Shown here: positions 28,301 through 42,440 of the stretch, one piece after another
Position numbering within the stretch: the stretch's first letter is position 1
How the letters are laid out: every line of letters starts with the position of its first letter
NCBI GenBank assembly: GCA_963969495.1
Contig: OZ018328.1
Span: 7,415,331 to 7,479,330 of the forward strand
Source: Ceratothoa steindachneri
Lineage: Eukaryota > Arthropoda > Malacostraca > Isopoda > Cymothoidae
Direction of reading: 5' to 3'
Length of the DNA stretch: 64,000 bases
Program-made: the position numbers and the translations under genes
The notes under the pieces: model-generated
Told to the model about the DNA's origin: nothing
The model's database searches: none
Seen by the model: only the letters and a program-made list of their open reading frames with translations

Positions 28301-29950
28301 TTCAGACCCATTCCTCAGAAATTAAGTCAGCCAAAAAGAAGTGTAGACTATGTTGAGGTGTATTTGGCTTATTAATTTGTAGAAAGCCCATATGATTAAA
28401 AGCAACCTATGTACCTGATAGGCAATAACTCATTTTCCAATGTTGCTCTGAAGCCGTCAAGGCTTATAGAACATGTTAACAGAAAACATCCTGATAAATT
28501 AACAAACCCATTGATTATTTCGAGAGTTTGAAGAAAATCTTTACCCAACAAAATACCATTTCATCCTTTTTTTAAGTGTGAAAACAATTAAAAGTGGATT
28601 GATTGCGTCTTATAAAATAGTGCAAATAATTGCAAAAACTAGAAGTGCCCGTACAGTTGCTTAAAATATTATGCGGTCTTCGTTTAAAATTCTTATGAAA
28701 ATTGTATTGCATCAAGATTCAGAAAACATGTTGAAAGCATTACTGCTGAGCAATGATTCGATTCGGAGAAGACTTGACGAAATGTCATCTTATGTAGAAA
28801 AACAGCTAATTGACAAACTGAAAAATAATTTCACTTCAAATTGACTAATCTACAATAAGGGATAATAAGAGAGCAGATCTTGTGTCATACGCCCGTTTCA
28901 TAGATATCTGCTAACTTTATAAAGAAATGTTCGTAAAACTTTTAGAAACTGTCACTACTTGATTATCTATTTGTGAGGCTATAAAATCTTAGTTTGACGA
29001 AGATCAAGTACCCTCGGAAAATTTGGTATCCGGTACACCAGGTGGTCCTCCATCCATGGTAGTAAGTATAAAGGATTTATTGCTGACTTAAAAAAAAAGG
29101 TATGTCCTTCTATTCTTACAATGCATTGTATTCCACACCGCCATCTATTAGCTGCCATAAATATTAGTCCGGATCCTTGTGAGTCGCTGACAGTAATTAT
29201 TTAAACGGTCAATAAAATTAAATATCACAGCATATATGACAGAATTTTGAGAAGTGTTGCATCGATAGCGAAGAACAGCACATAAGACTTATTCTGTATA
29301 CGGAAGTCCGCTGACTTTCAAAAGGCAAATGCTTGGAAAGTTTTATAAACCTATTTGATACAATAGTTAAATTCCTAGAAAATGAAGTGAAGGAAGATTT
29401 GGCACGGAAAATAAGAGACTACAAAAGTGGCATCCATTTTTCGAGAGTTTAATGAAGTTTCACTCCAGCTTCAAGGTAAATTTAGCACGTTGCAAAATCG
29501 AAAGCGTGTTCTAAAAGCTTTTACTAAAAATTTAAGACTGTTCCAAATCAATATAGGGAAGAATAATTTCAAGAGCATCCCCAAGTTAAGAGAAGTAAAT
29601 GGATTTCCTTCAAACGAAACTAATAAAAATATACAGAATATTTAATGCAATTGAAGGAGGACTAAGTATCACAGATTTTCAGATTTATTTGAATTTGAAG
29701 TTTAGCCATGGATGACCAATCTTTTCGGTTGTGATATGAAATCCGTCAGTATAAATATTACAAGAAAAGCCTATTGAACCAAAATGCAATCATGAATTCA
29801 AGTACAAATTTGAAAGACGGGGAATAACTGAATTATGACTGTCTCAAACAGATAAACAGCTGTATTTGAACATGTGGTCTCAAATGGCCGAAATTCTGTT
29901 ATGTTTCCAATGGTGCAGTCAATAATTCAAAAATTGCTACATTTTATATA
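28300..29950 (+). pseudogene. ZBED5-like hAT transposase, heavily decayed
   Basis: The plus strand carries, in shifting frames: a BED-finger-like block (VALKPSRLIEHVNRKHPDK, about 28445-28503) with its Cys pair lost; a block with LLLSNDSIRRRLDEMSSYV followed by EKQLIDKLK; a block with MHCIPHRHLLAAI; and, near 29280-29420, ILYTEVR-stop-LSKGKCLES followed by FDTIVKFLENE. The order BED finger, SND..RR..DMS, MHC..HR, HTEVRWLSKG is diagnostic of the ZBED5/SCAND3-like branch of hAT transposases. Trp of the H-T-E-V-R-W motif is now TGA. Numerous stops and shifts show a long-dead copy; ends and target duplication not found. Confidence 0.8.
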
Positions 29951-30067
29951 GTATTTCTACACAAACATAAGTATTACAAAAATTGGCCAATCATGGCGCG
30001 GGAAATTTTTAAGGGAAAACTAAACGCTACAAGAAACATAAAATTGGAAGGCTAAACTGAAATTAAT

Positions 30068-31400
30068 TACCCCAGAAGAAAATGACAACTATGACCTCGA
30101 ATTCGAAACTGACGTAATTCAACAGCTAAACACACAAATACACAAAACTTCTCCTCACCTCTGTGTGTTGCAGGAAAGCGTGATGGAGGGCTATAACAGT
30201 AAAATAACTGCCCTAGAACTCTCCGTTACTCTAAAATCTTTCGTCAAAGAGCATTGGGTACTACGGGGCTGACCCGCGAGAATTTCATCCATGCCCCGCC
30301 TAACGTTTGGAGTGGCCTACTCAACATTATGAACACCGCTCTGAACACGAGCTCTTTCCCTGACCAATGGAAAGTGGCCAAGATGATTTTCATCCCCAAA
30401 CCGGGGAAGCTCCCGGACTGCCCTGCCAGCTTTCGACCGATATCTCTCCTAGAATTTGCTAGGAAAATCTTCGAGAAGATATTTGGCTAATAGAGTCAAC
30501 TCTTTTCTCGATGAAGCCAACTTGCATAACGAGCAGCAACACGGCTTCAGAAGGAAAAGAGGGTCTGACACGGCACTAACTGTTGTCACCGAAAAGCTTG
30601 CTAAGATCAAGGCAGACAAAAGGCATGCCGACCTGGTGCTCCGCGATGTCAAAAAAGCTTTTGATAAAGTTTGGAAAAGAGGACTACAATTTAAGATCCT
30701 TCAAGTAGGCCTCAACCCCATTCTTGAGAGGATTCTATGTGACTACTTAATGGAGAGGAGAGCATATATTCATATCAGAGAACATAAAGGCTCCGAATTC
30801 CATCTCGAAGCAGGGGTCCCACAAGGGGGCTGTCTCAGTCCTCTTTTATACAACATTTATACACACGACCTACCACAACCTCTCTCCGAGGGTACGATAT
30901 ACGTACAGTTCGCTGACGATATATCGCAAACATGTACTGCTGCTTATGTTCACAGGAAATTTATGGTGAGGAATTCGGCTAGGGAGATATCTATCAACTC
31001 TTTCGAGAGGAGATGTAAGATATCAACCAATGCCCCCAAATTCAAAATAATTCCCATGTTCTGCAAAACCTTCAATGATATACGTGTAAAAGGGAAGCGA
31101 ATCCCCTACTGCCTGTAAGGGACGGTTCTGGAGCTCAAAATCACCACCAGGGGCTACACGAGTTATATCGAGCGAACAGTCGCGAATGGCAAGATAAATT
31201 TGAGGGAATTTTATAGGTTCCGTGACCTAAATCCCTCAAATGAACTCAAGATATTCAATGTGTGCATTCGCTCGAGACTCTTGTACCCCTCGGTGTAGTT
31301 GAACGGCACTATCTTTCTCTCTAACTGTCCCTAAATCTCACCACTTTTTATGTCCAAGGTCCAAAAAATTAATAAAGAAGATTTGGAGGTCATAGAACAA
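30068..31400 (+). pseudogene. Jockey-like LINE copy A: RT region, 5'-truncated
   Basis: It starts in the linker before RT (about 30068) and proceeds through VAKMIFIPKPGKLPD, SFRPISLLEFARKIFEK, then after a one-base frame change near 30470 through QQHGFRRKRGSDTALTVV, the motif A block LVLRDVKKAFDKVWKRG, GVPQGGCLSPLLYNIYT and the catalytic QFADDISQ. A stop at about 31117 and further changes affect the C-terminal block (FYRFRDLNPS). It joins copy B at about 31400-31430. It is related to copies B and C in motif wording but is a separate insertion. Function in an intact element: reverse transcription of LINE RNA at the nicked target. Confidence 0.88.
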
Positions 31401-32008
31401 ATTAAACTGGTGAAACAAAAAACTTGAAAAAGAAAAATAAAAAGCAAAGACAAACAATACAAAAAAATTTAACATTAAAATTTACGAAGCTCACTCCTCA
31501 CCCCTCCTGTTAGTTAATAAACAAAAAGGAATTGTTGAAGGCCTGGTCAAAGGGAAATTTAAATGAGATTACGATTCCGAATATGATGAAACCGAGATTA
31601 ATAATGTCCTTAAACAAGGACTCATAGAAATTTCGGCGAATTCATGCTTTAGTCTCACTAGTGACCAATTCAAGAGAAAACGTCCAGGAGATATTAGATC
31701 ACCAGCGAACTCTGGGAAGGCCAAAAATGGAAGACCCACCAAACGACAAAATACATCCGAACGTACAATACCCCCAAAATCTAAAAATCTTTATACTAAA
31801 TGTCGACGGATGGAGGGATAAAAATCTCATATATTGCAACATAATTAGGCAAATTGATCCAGATATAGTCATCATAAAGGAACACGGTATGAACTTACAA
31901 ACGGAACACTTAAAAATCCCAAACTTCGCAGTTTTAGCCGCAAGCTATACTCATATACGCTTTGATGGAACAACCATGGGAATAAAAAAGGGAATTTCTC
32001 GCACCAAA

Positions 32009-32962
32009 ACGAGGGGCGGTCACAAAGTTTTGCGAATCGGTAGGGCAAAACAGAGGAAGGGGGATGGCTGTTTGTGGTGGTGTTAGGACAAGTTATGACA
32101 AGTCAGGACCTGCAGTTGCACGCTCCTGCCTCATTTATTTAAGAAGCAGTAACTGATCGCAGATCGTCAATCACAAATTTTTCAACAATGGAGAAGGTTG
32201 AGTACCGCGCAGTGATCAAATTTTTGACCAAGGAAGGCAAGAATGCAAAAGAGATCTATGAACGCATAGTTGCAGTGTACACCGACACCGCCCCTTCCTA
32301 TGCAACCATTGCTCGCTGGAATAGGGAGTTCCGCCATGGTCATGAGTCCCTTGAAGATGACCCCCGTCCAGGATGCCCGTCATACGTGACCAACGAGGAC
32401 AATGTGGCCCGTGTGGAGAGGATGATCCTCGAAAATCGGCGGTTGAAGGTCGAAGAAATCGAGCGAGAACTTGGAATATCACATGGAAGTGTTATCAACA
32501 TCATCTACGACAATTTGGCCATGACCAAGGTCTCCCTGCCCGTTGGGTCCCTAGAAACCTCACGCCACATGATCGACTTCAACGTCGTCAAAGTTTGAAG
32601 GAGCCGTTGCTCTTGTACAACCAAGACCCGGCGGGATTCGAGTCACGCATAGTGACAGGTGATGAAACGTGTGTCCATCACTGGGATCCCCTAGCGACTA
32701 CTTTTTATTTCGCTAGCTCAAGGCTGCGCTGCGTGGATGCCGGTTTGGGGACGATGAAGATGTCCAGCTCGCTGTCCAGGAGTGGATTGAACAGCAGTCG
32801 GGAGATTTCTTGTTCTGGTTGTCGGGAATTCGAAGCCTCAGCGACAAGTGGCACAAGTGCATTGAAGTCGAGGGTAGTTATATTGAAAAATAATAAAACA
32901 CTTTTCCTCATATCCCGTTTCCTTATATCCGAATTGCAAAACTTATTGACCGCCTCTCGTAG
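32009..32962 (+). mobile_element. Mariner (DD34D type) with internal deletion, nested in LINE copy B
   Basis: Inverted ends: gaggggcggtcacaaagttt on the left (from 32011) pairs with the right end, which reads ccgcctctcg preceded by gcaaaacttattga (to about 32960). The element lies between the two halves of the LINE endonuclease. A TA duplication is not obvious at the edges, which may have mutated. At about 950 bp it is shorter than a full mariner of roughly 1.3 kb because the catalytic core is deleted. Confidence 0.85.
32188..32890 (+). pseudogene. Mariner transposase: HTH region intact, catalytic core partly deleted
   Basis: Starts MEKVEYRAVIKFLTKEGKN with a 136-codon frame covering the paired-like helix-turn-helix: APSYATIARWNREFR, SLEDDPRPGCPS, RRLKVEEIERELGISHGSV. 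After a frame change come SRIVTGDETCVHHWDP (first catalytic Asp block), then sequence jumps to the C-terminal end of the family (VQLAVQEWIEQQSGDF). The region that should hold the second and third catalytic Asp is missing. It cannot be active but retains a DNA-binding domain that could act in trans if expressed. Confidence 0.88.
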
Positions 32963-35590
32963 CTATTAAGCTAAAAATGACAACAGGGGATCTGGTGGTA
33001 GCCGGGGCATATCACTCGTACCTGGCACTCGTACCTCCCGACCCCGAACTTCATTCGGATCTTCCGCCGACCATCCTCAGCAATCCTCCAAGGAAATCTC
33101 AATGCAAGATGCAGCTCTGCTGGATACACGACCGCTTTCAATGGAAATGGAAAAACCCTATAACTACTCATGAAGTGGTAGATGGTGCAAAGAGAGGGCC
33201 CTGATTTCCCCACATTTGTAACAGACCGGTCTTCAAACACTCCAGACATAATGTTGACTAATCCCAACTTCGCTTTCATCATCCACACCACTCCCAGCCC
33301 CGCAATACCTTCTGATTACATCAGACTCATTACGAAGATTTCAACCTCGCCTATCGAAATTGAAATTCCCCAAAGGAAGGCATTATCAAAGACCAACTGG
33401 ACCGAGTATAAAAGCATTTAGAAAATTACAGTATAACTTCTCATGCAGAAAGTCCCCTAGAAGAAACCAACTCGCACCTAAACAACATTAAAAACCCCAT
33501 CATAAAAGCCGAAAGGTTATACATCCCAAAAACTAACTACAGAACAATCGCTGCTCCCCAATGGACCGACGAAATCAAGGCTAAAATGAAGGAAATCCAT
33601 AACACGTTCGAAGAAATCCGTAGACATGGTAGCAATAGAGAAAGGTATGTACAATTAAGAGACCTTAGAAATCAAGTGAACAATCTAATCAGAATAAATA
33701 TCAACCCAGAATGAGACAATATCATTAGTAACATGGTTATTGAAGGAGACCCAAGAAGGTTCTGGAACCAATACAAAAAACTTTAAAGTTCCATACCTAG
33801 AGAGAAGATGTACTTTAAAGAAGGCGCAATCACAATGCATGAGAACAGGGAAATCGAAGAAAAATTTAGAGAACATTGGTCTAGGATCTTCTCTATTACG
33901 CCGGAGGAGAACCTAAACCACAATGTGGTCCATGAACAGCGCATAATAGATGAATTACAAGATAGAGAGCACGAACAATCAACCTTCACACGGGTGGACG
34001 AATCCCTCGATCAAGGGAACGAGGGAAGGTCCTTTACCCTAGTATAATTTAAAGCAGCCCTAGCAACGTTTAAAAAGAAAACCCCAGGCATTAGCGAAAT
34101 CACCAAAAATCACATCACAAACGTGCCCGCCAATATCCACCAAGCACTTCTCAAAATCTTCAATGCATGCCTGAACAATGGGCATTTTCCCCCATCCTTG
34201 AAGACGGCAAGGATGATATTCCTTCCCAAACCCGGAAAACCCAAGGGCCACATGGAGAGTTATAGACCGATCTCACTGTTGGAATTCATCGGCAAACTAA
34301 TCGAGAAGCTACTCAATGAGAGACTAAAGGGCTTCCTGGAAGAAAATGATATACAAAAAGAACAACAACACGGGTTCAGGAAAAAAAGAGGCACAGAGAC
34401 AGCACTGGCACTCATTACTGAGAAAATCTCAGTTGATATAGCAAGAGGCAACAGAGTGGACCTGACACTCCCCGATGTCGCCAAAGCTTTCGACAAGGTA
34501 TGGGTGCCAGGCCTTAAAGTAAAAATAATCCAGCTCGGTCTCGAGGCAAACCTAAGCAGAGTTTTGTGTAGCTATCTGGAAAACAGGAAGGCGAAAATCA
34601 CCATCAACAACTACACTGGTCCCGAAAGGTGGGTGCCTCAGCCCTACGTTATACACAGTGTACACCAGGGATTTCCCTCAACCCTTAAAGGAAAGCACGA
34701 TGTATATCCAACTGGCCGACGATGTCATCGCCAGTGATAGACAAAACCCAAGGGATATCGAACAGCGCACTGCCAGAGAGATCATAAATATAAATGAATT
34801 CGAGAGGACACACAAAATAAAAAGAAATAATACAAAATTCTAAATCATACCAATAAACAGAAGGATGACGTAGCGAGTCACCGCCAACAACATCAACTAC
34901 TCCTAGTGTGAAGGGGGTAAGGTACGCGGCCTAAAATTCTCCAAAAAAGGGTACAGTACGCATGTGAGACAAAAATCTACACAGGCTAAAAGGACCCTTT
35001 CCTCTCTACAAAGATTTAAAAACCTCTTTGAGGAAAACAAAATAAAATTATACCTAACCCTAGTTCGTTCCATTTTAACGTACCCCGTCATCCCGATTAA
35101 CAGTTTATCCAAAACGTCAATGTTAAAATTACAAGTAGTCCAAAATTCCGCGACCAAATTTATAACTAACACCCCAAAACTGGAAGCAATACCATCAATA
35201 GAACTACATCGAAGAGCAAAGTTAAAACCAATCAATCAATTCCTTTACGAACGTGCCAAGAAAATATAGCACCAATTAGAGGAGGAACTACCAAATGAAA
35301 CAATAAATAAAGTTATACCCACCGAAAGAGAAAACATGAGATTACGCTTTAGGTAAAGGTTTAAAAGTAGTCGAAGAAATATAAAGGATGAAATCGATCC
35401 ACTATATAGCTAGGATACCTGAGAAAGACCCTAAGTGAATAATTAGCTTTTAAGAAAATAGCTTAGTAACTTAATAATAGTCAAAATCAAATATATGTAT
35501 ATACGTGCTTGCATAATGTTAAAAAAATAAATAAATAAAAAATAAAATAAAATAAATAAATATATATATGTATACATAAGTGGATATATT

Positions 35591-36010
35591 AAGGAGATAA
35601 ATAAAATTCACGTAAATGCAATAAATAAGATACAGCACTCGAGAGTGCACCAAAATTAGCATAAACTCTCGAAAAGAAGAAAACTTTAAAGAGAAAAAGA
35701 AAACAAAGGCTCGAACGCTTCCCTCGAAAGAGAAAACAATGCATAAAATAACAATTTATGAAACCAATAAAACAAAGGCTCCGTTGCTGATAAGAGATAA
35801 ATAAATGTAAAATAAATCAAAATAAAGCAACATAAAGCGATTGCCAGGCAACCTGGTACACACACACACTCATCATTATACACATCATTGACATTATTAC
35901 CCTATCATTATCGCCACATTAATCATCTCTCCTTTTATACTATTATTTATATCTATCCTATCTTATTCTCCCACATTCTCACCACTTTTGATATCCTAAT
36001 CCCAATCTGA
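35591..36010. other. AT-rich spacer, no gene
   Basis: A-rich sequence with short tandem AATAAA-like units, CACACACTC runs and pyrimidine-rich DNA. The left part may belong to the tail of LINE copy B; the right part may be terminal sequence of PLE-b. Confidence 0.35.
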
Positions 36011-36081
36011 CTATTTGTCCCTCCGATCTAGTTATCTGGCAAAGGAGGCAAAGGAAAATGAAGTTTGAAAACGCGCTTCTT

Positions 36082-36722
36082 TTAACGGCAGTCAACTCGG
36101 AGACGCCGAGATGTTAGGAGTATGGTTTCCGGCTGAAGTTGCACGTTAATCGCCGGTTTCTTCATTTGAATGATGACGGCTTCGGCCATCCGCAATCTTC
36201 TGTGATTTTGGAGACTCAGGATGATGGAGGTGTCCTGATTCAGATTTTCACGGGTTAGGGTAGTGCCATGAGAGCGGGCGTGTTTTTTAATCGCGCCATC
36301 TTGAAGGTGAGTTGTCAGTCGCCTTTACAGGGTTTTAGAGGTTATGCCGATGTACTTAGAATTGCGGTGTTCTCAGTAACCGACTTTGCACGAATGTTCG
36401 TACACGACGTTAGTCTCCTGGAGTTCGCTCGTTTGAGGGAGACAGCTGTTCTTCATGATGCACCTACTTGTTTTCTTGGTCTTGTATATAATTAGATTTA
36501 TATCCGTATTAGGGTCGGTTGGGGTCACGTTACGATGGAGAATTGCTTTGAGAGCCTTTTCGTCTTTACGGTAGCCGGTGTTCATATTGGCCTTGTAATA
36601 AAGGTCGCTATTACTCTTCTTCGGAGTAGACCTGACGCCAGAGCCAGCAGCCAAGTTCATTTTCTCTTTCATGGTGGCGTCGGTGGATTCTTGTGGGTAG
36701 CCGTTGTTAACGAGAACTTAGG
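36082..36722 (-). pseudogene. Penelope-like element (PLE-b): GIY-YIG end only
   Basis: A single minus-strand frame from about 36720 to the TAA at 36082-36084 holds the linker (YYKANMNTGYRKDEKALKAI), NTDINLIIYKTKKT, VVYEHSCKVGY and the GIY-YIG core SKYIGITSKTL, then RRLTTHLQDGAIKKHARSHG and a C-terminal block with RLRMAEAVIIQMKKPAINVQ. Two nonsense codons interrupt it, one in the Cys codon after VGY and one just after SKTL. The RT is absent: at about 36725 the sequence switches to a PLE 5' segment in the opposite orientation. Confidence 0.88.
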
Positions 36723-36730
36723 TTCATTCC

Positions 36731-36775
36731 CTGAAGATGACCTAACATGGTCGAAAGACATCTAGGAATAAAGAA

Positions 36776-36780
<5 letters not shown>
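36731..36780 (+). ncRNA. Hammerhead-like motif at the start of the inverted PLE 5' fragment
   Basis: Reads CTGAAGA (a match to the CUGAnGA core), T, GACC-TAACAT-GGTC (stem II), GAAA, then GACAT...ATGTC (stem III, perfect 5 bp). The base expected to be U before the cleavage position is A, so cleavage is probably lost. Position and order match the ribozymes known from Penelope-like elements. Stem I is not apparent. Confidence 0.5.
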
Positions 36781-38290
<1,510 letters not shown>

Positions 38291-41200
38291 TTGATATATG
38301 CCTGAGAGGACTAAAACTTACCAATTTAAATCCAGATATCTGTATCTTAGCGGCAAAGGACCAACCACATGGATCACATTAAGATTAAATAAATAACGTG
38401 AGTAAATTATAATTTTAATAGTTTTAGAAAAAAAATGAGTTTCTTAACTTGTCTTCACCTTAACTATGATCGAAACCGCTCTTTTCAACATATATTTTTG
38501 CAAGTGAGCATGATATTGTCGACTACTTTGCAAAGATATTGAAAAGAGGGTGATAGTAAGAAAAGGTTGAGAAACCATGTCTTAGAGGAGAAATCGGTTA
38601 GGAGCCCCTCTGGGCTCTGTTACAATTAATACCCCCCCGGTCTGGTGAATTACAAAGGACGTTGCGTCTGTTCCCCCGGCGATTCGCCTTCAGGGCCGGT
38701 GCACCGAAGATTTTCCCTGCTGAAAGCAGCGTACATACGATTAGTGCCCGGTTGCTCCCGGAGGTCACACACACGTTCCCCGAGACCCCAATAGGTAATA
38801 TCCCAATGGAAATTCCACTCCTACATCCACCCCCACGTTCTTGCTCACTTTCGACCTAGATAGGTTTCTTGAATCGGTATGTGCTTTTTGGTATCACTAA
38901 CATGGGTAGGCACTGGTAGCATTACCACTTGGTGTATCACTGCAACCACTTGGTGGGTCGCTCCCTACCTCTAAGATTTGCGATTCGTATTTGCTGACAA
39001 AAGAGCTCTTGGCCGCCCATGCTGCGGCCAGAATTTAGTTTAGAGTGGCTACGAAAGACGTCTTGGTCTGGTAGACTAGTAGCCAGTAACTTTCAAATGA
39101 AAAATGCACCCTCTGCGCCTGGCCCTTTTAGTCCTTCGAGCGAACTAGTTCCCGTGCCCACGGGAAACCCTTATGGTCCAGTTGGCAGCAAAAATGGCAC
39201 AAGGCCTGCTCCGGCCAATACCAGGAGCCTTTTTCTGATCGCTTCGAGGAATATGAGCCGGCCACTCCACTCCACTAAGTCGCGATACTTGGAGGAATTG
39301 AAGACCAGGTTAGTGACCGCCTACTTCCTAATGGATAGGAGGCATTCTCTAGTTTCGATTTACATTCTTTGACCCGGTGGAGTCCCGAAGTGCGACTTCC
39401 CTAAGCTCCACGGTCCATGTCGGCCTGTGAGGCTCAGGTGCCTATCCTAGAATGCACGCACTAAGTGTCTCAGAAGAAAGTATGTCGCAATGCCGAAACG
39501 CAGTGGCTTCGGTTTTGTTTTCACATAGATCATGTGCATTTCGGCCTGTCTCATGCACATTACCCCTATCGCGAATTTCCCGTTTAATTTTGAATTATGA
39601 CAATAATTTGAACAAGAAACTGCGAGAAGAATAATTAACTTAAATTTTAAATGAAAAATAATGGCTGTAATATAAACTTAGTCAAAAAATAAAAATCTCC
39701 ACTTGCTCTAATATAAGGTGGTTATTAAATAGTCCATTCAGAGTGTTTAAGTATAGTATGCCTAAAGGATCCTAATAGGTAGCTATTATTAATAAATGAC
39801 AGCTAAATATATACTTAGCCTGTGAAATGATGATTACTCTTGATCTTGGAGGGAGATAATGGCTTATTTATCCATTAATATTTATGAGACTTAAATCAAA
39901 ATAACCAAGTCATTATCCTACGGCCTTGCACGTCGTATGAACCAAAACTTGACAACTTGCGGAATTTTAGTAAATATTTAACGGGGTCTGTTTTTACGTC
40001 TTGAGTCGTAGTAGCAGAAAAGAAAACGACTGCTTCTCGGTACACCCGGAACTGTGCTAGGTGGCAACTCGAAACACTACACTTATGCGAAACGCAACGA
40101 CGACCACTTATTAAAAGTTAATTAACCCAAATCTTTATTACTACTACTCCCAACTTACTTTAATATAACAAGGAAACTAAATTAAAAGAAATGTCTATTT
40201 ACAACTCCCACTTTCGTTTCCGGGAGTAAAAAATTTACGACAACCCCCACCCTGATCTGTTTATACATGGGGGGGACTCGCACCTATTACTTGGCTTGCT
40301 ATCCGACTGACACTTCGCTTGGGAGGTGAACATTTTTTGACTTAAGATATCTTGTACCCACACTATGGAGACTCTCCACTCTGTCACGTTCAATACGTGG
40401 GTGGTGATATGACTACTCCACCTTTATTTTAATGTTTATTTACTCTTTAAAATTTTAACTACCGCTGAGAAATATTCTCTTGAGCATCCAAAAGTCAAAT
40501 GTAAAGGGTGGATTCAATCCACCACGCCGGTCTCTGGTCGGTGACTAGTTTATTCTGCAAGTCTGAATAGAGATCCTGCCTTTCAACCCAGGCGATATGC
40601 CACTCCACTTGTTTAGCATTACACGCACTACATGATGCACTTGTAAGCAGAGGTGCAGCGTTTTCCCCATTCACCAATTGCTCCCACTTCGTTTGCGGTC
40701 GACTTCAACGGTGTTATTGAGGTCGACCGGGATGCCATTCAGACGCGATAACATTTGGAGTTCATTGCAAGGAAACTCTTTCAAAACTTTGATGTAACTC
40801 TTGGTCCGATGTGTCGCTGATTCTACGCAAGACGCCACCCTGGATGACACGACCTTTGAACGTTTGTAGACACGTCTCTGCTACAAAAGATTCAACAACA
40901 CTGGAAGCATTGCGTTCGAATTTCTTGGACCATCCATCTTGTTGCTACAGTTTGGCTCCAAGTCAGAAGGGGAAGTTAGCTTCTCCGCTAGCTGACCTTT
41001 GTTTGGAATCGGCGGGACTTTTTCGAGCGCTGCGTGTCTTTACTAGCAAGCTGGATGCAATATACCCCTTACTACGAGAGATCACGCGCCATGCCCGTTT
41101 CGGAGACAGTTTAGTGATTATTAATGAGTCAGAGAGCGCGCTGAGTGCCCTTGGGGCATTGGTTATCCACATCCCCCGATTCACATTATCCGCGATGCTA

Positions 41201-41985
41201 AGGTTTTTGCTAGTCATAACCTTTTTGCGAAGACTGGTTGGTTCCTTTGACTGTGGGACACATTTTGGTTCAATGTTATATTCTGCAGGCGTTTCATGCG
41301 CGGTACCTGTCCAGGTACCATGACGAGTGGGGTTGGTATCACTTGTTCTTGGTGTTTGGGGATGGAGTAAATTTGGGGACTGGGTAAGTACCTTACAAAC
41401 TCCATAGAATAAATTGTTACAAAGATCACAGGTACTCATGGATACGAGTTTGAGTACCGTTGCCGAATTGAAGGGGAAGATGGGATGGGGGTAAAGACCC
41501 CCACCATATTACGCAGAGCTGTCGCTTTGTGGAGGTCGTATGAGAATGGTACTTTTGGATCAAATTTGGCGATTTTACTTTTAAAGAATACAATTATGAT
41601 CACGAGTTTGCAAAGGCAAATTTTGAGACATAATTTATGGTCTTTTATTGCACAGTATTTATTTTTATTTATTTGTGTTTGTATTTTTTGCATAAATAAA
41701 TAAATTCCATCGCCAAGGTCTTTAGATTTCCACACAGGCCTAAAAGTTAAGTGTTGTGCCAAAACCCAATTATTATTATTTTTTGCTCTTGCGCACAAAA
41801 TAAATCAATCAACCACACCAGAGATCACGCACCTTTTATCCTGAAGGGGACACACATTGACAGTCCGAATATAGAAGAGGTTTGCATTTTAGAATTATTC
41901 AAAGAAACTTCATATTTAAATTAAATTTAACTTGCTTATTGGGGTCGACTATTAGTTATGCTCTTAAGCAGATATTTAATAATAA
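38291..41985. other. No recognisable gene
   Basis: 38.6-39.4 kb is more GC-rich with several medium open frames (for example plus 39019-39372), none with a motif I know. 39.6-40.5 kb is AT-rich. 40.5-41.45 kb holds overlapping frames on both strands (plus 40811-41323, minus 40963-41439) with no convincing domain. 41.5-41.8 kb is T-rich with AATAAATAAATAAA near 41690, perhaps a retroelement 3' end. I cannot assign any of it. Confidence 0.35.
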
Positions 41986-41989
41986 TTGA

Positions 41990-42440
41990 TACTAAATCTT
42001 ATCTGCAAGCTTAGCAATACCATTTTCGATATTAGTAACAGAAAGCCTCAAAATTTGGCGAATATAATCATAGTTATGCTTTAAGCTATGCTTCCCTTTG
42101 AGTAGTTCCATTTTTGAAAATGTTTGTTCACAGATGTCCGTACTCCCACAAACTTAAAACATGTCATCAACAAACTGTTAAATCTGTATACTCCTCTGAG
42201 AGATATGTATAATATTTCAGAACGTTATTTATTATCTTTACACGTGATTTTAAGTCTATTGTTGACTTGCAAATCAAATATTGGCATTCGATAAATTCCG
42301 GTAACTGCTTCTGGTGCTACACCGAAATGGATCTGAAACCTTTGAATTCCTCTCTTTTGGTCAGCTTGGATCTCTTTCCGAATTCTTTTAGATCTATTAT
42401 TTTATTACATCTTTTTATTTCGGCTGATAAAGCTTTTATT
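41990..42440 (-). pseudogene. hAT transposase C-terminal (dimerisation) remnant
   Basis: The minus strand around 42170-42010 reads CGSTDICEQTFSKMELLKGK, then a HNYDYIRQILRLSVTNIENG segment, matching the G-S-T-x-x-C-E-Q-x-F-S-x-M hallmark of the hAT C-terminal domain of the ZBED-like branch. Upstream (42440-42180) several stops interrupt sequence that may be the preceding part. No termini were found. Confidence 0.7.

Larger units (their letters stand above)
31770..35280 (+). pseudogene. LINE copy B ORF2: endonuclease and reverse transcriptase, broken
   Basis: Endonuclease: KIFILNVDGWRDKN, DPDIVIIKEHGMN, then the mariner, then TTGDLVVAGAYHS, FPTFVTDRSSNTPDIMLTNP and IPSDYIRLI, where the S-D-H catalytic motif reads S-D-Y. 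RT: KTARMIFLPKPGKPKG, SYRPISLLEFIGKLIEKLL, QQHGFRKKRGTETALALI, DVAKAFDKVWVPG, a frame change before QLADDVIAS, and the C-terminal LVRSILTYPVIP block near 35070. Multiple frameshifts and stops, plus the insertion, make it non-functional. Confidence 0.88.
31430..35590 (+). mobile_element. Jockey-like LINE copy B, near full length, interrupted by a mariner
   Basis: The end of ORF1 (about 31480-31620, with SSPLLLVNKQKGIVEGLVKG) is followed by the endonuclease, RT and C-terminal parts of ORF2, then an A-rich tail with AATAAATAAATA units at 35520-35560. The endonuclease is split by a mariner at about 32009-32962. Copy B is more mutated than copy C and has a more AT-rich codon choice. It directly follows copy A in the same orientation, a LINE-into-LINE or tandem arrangement. 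Confidence 0.88.

Noticed and set aside
39019..39372. 117-codon plus-strand frame as a host gene
   Set aside because: No recognised domain, no splice or promoter context, and neighbouring sequence is repeat-derived; too weak to call.
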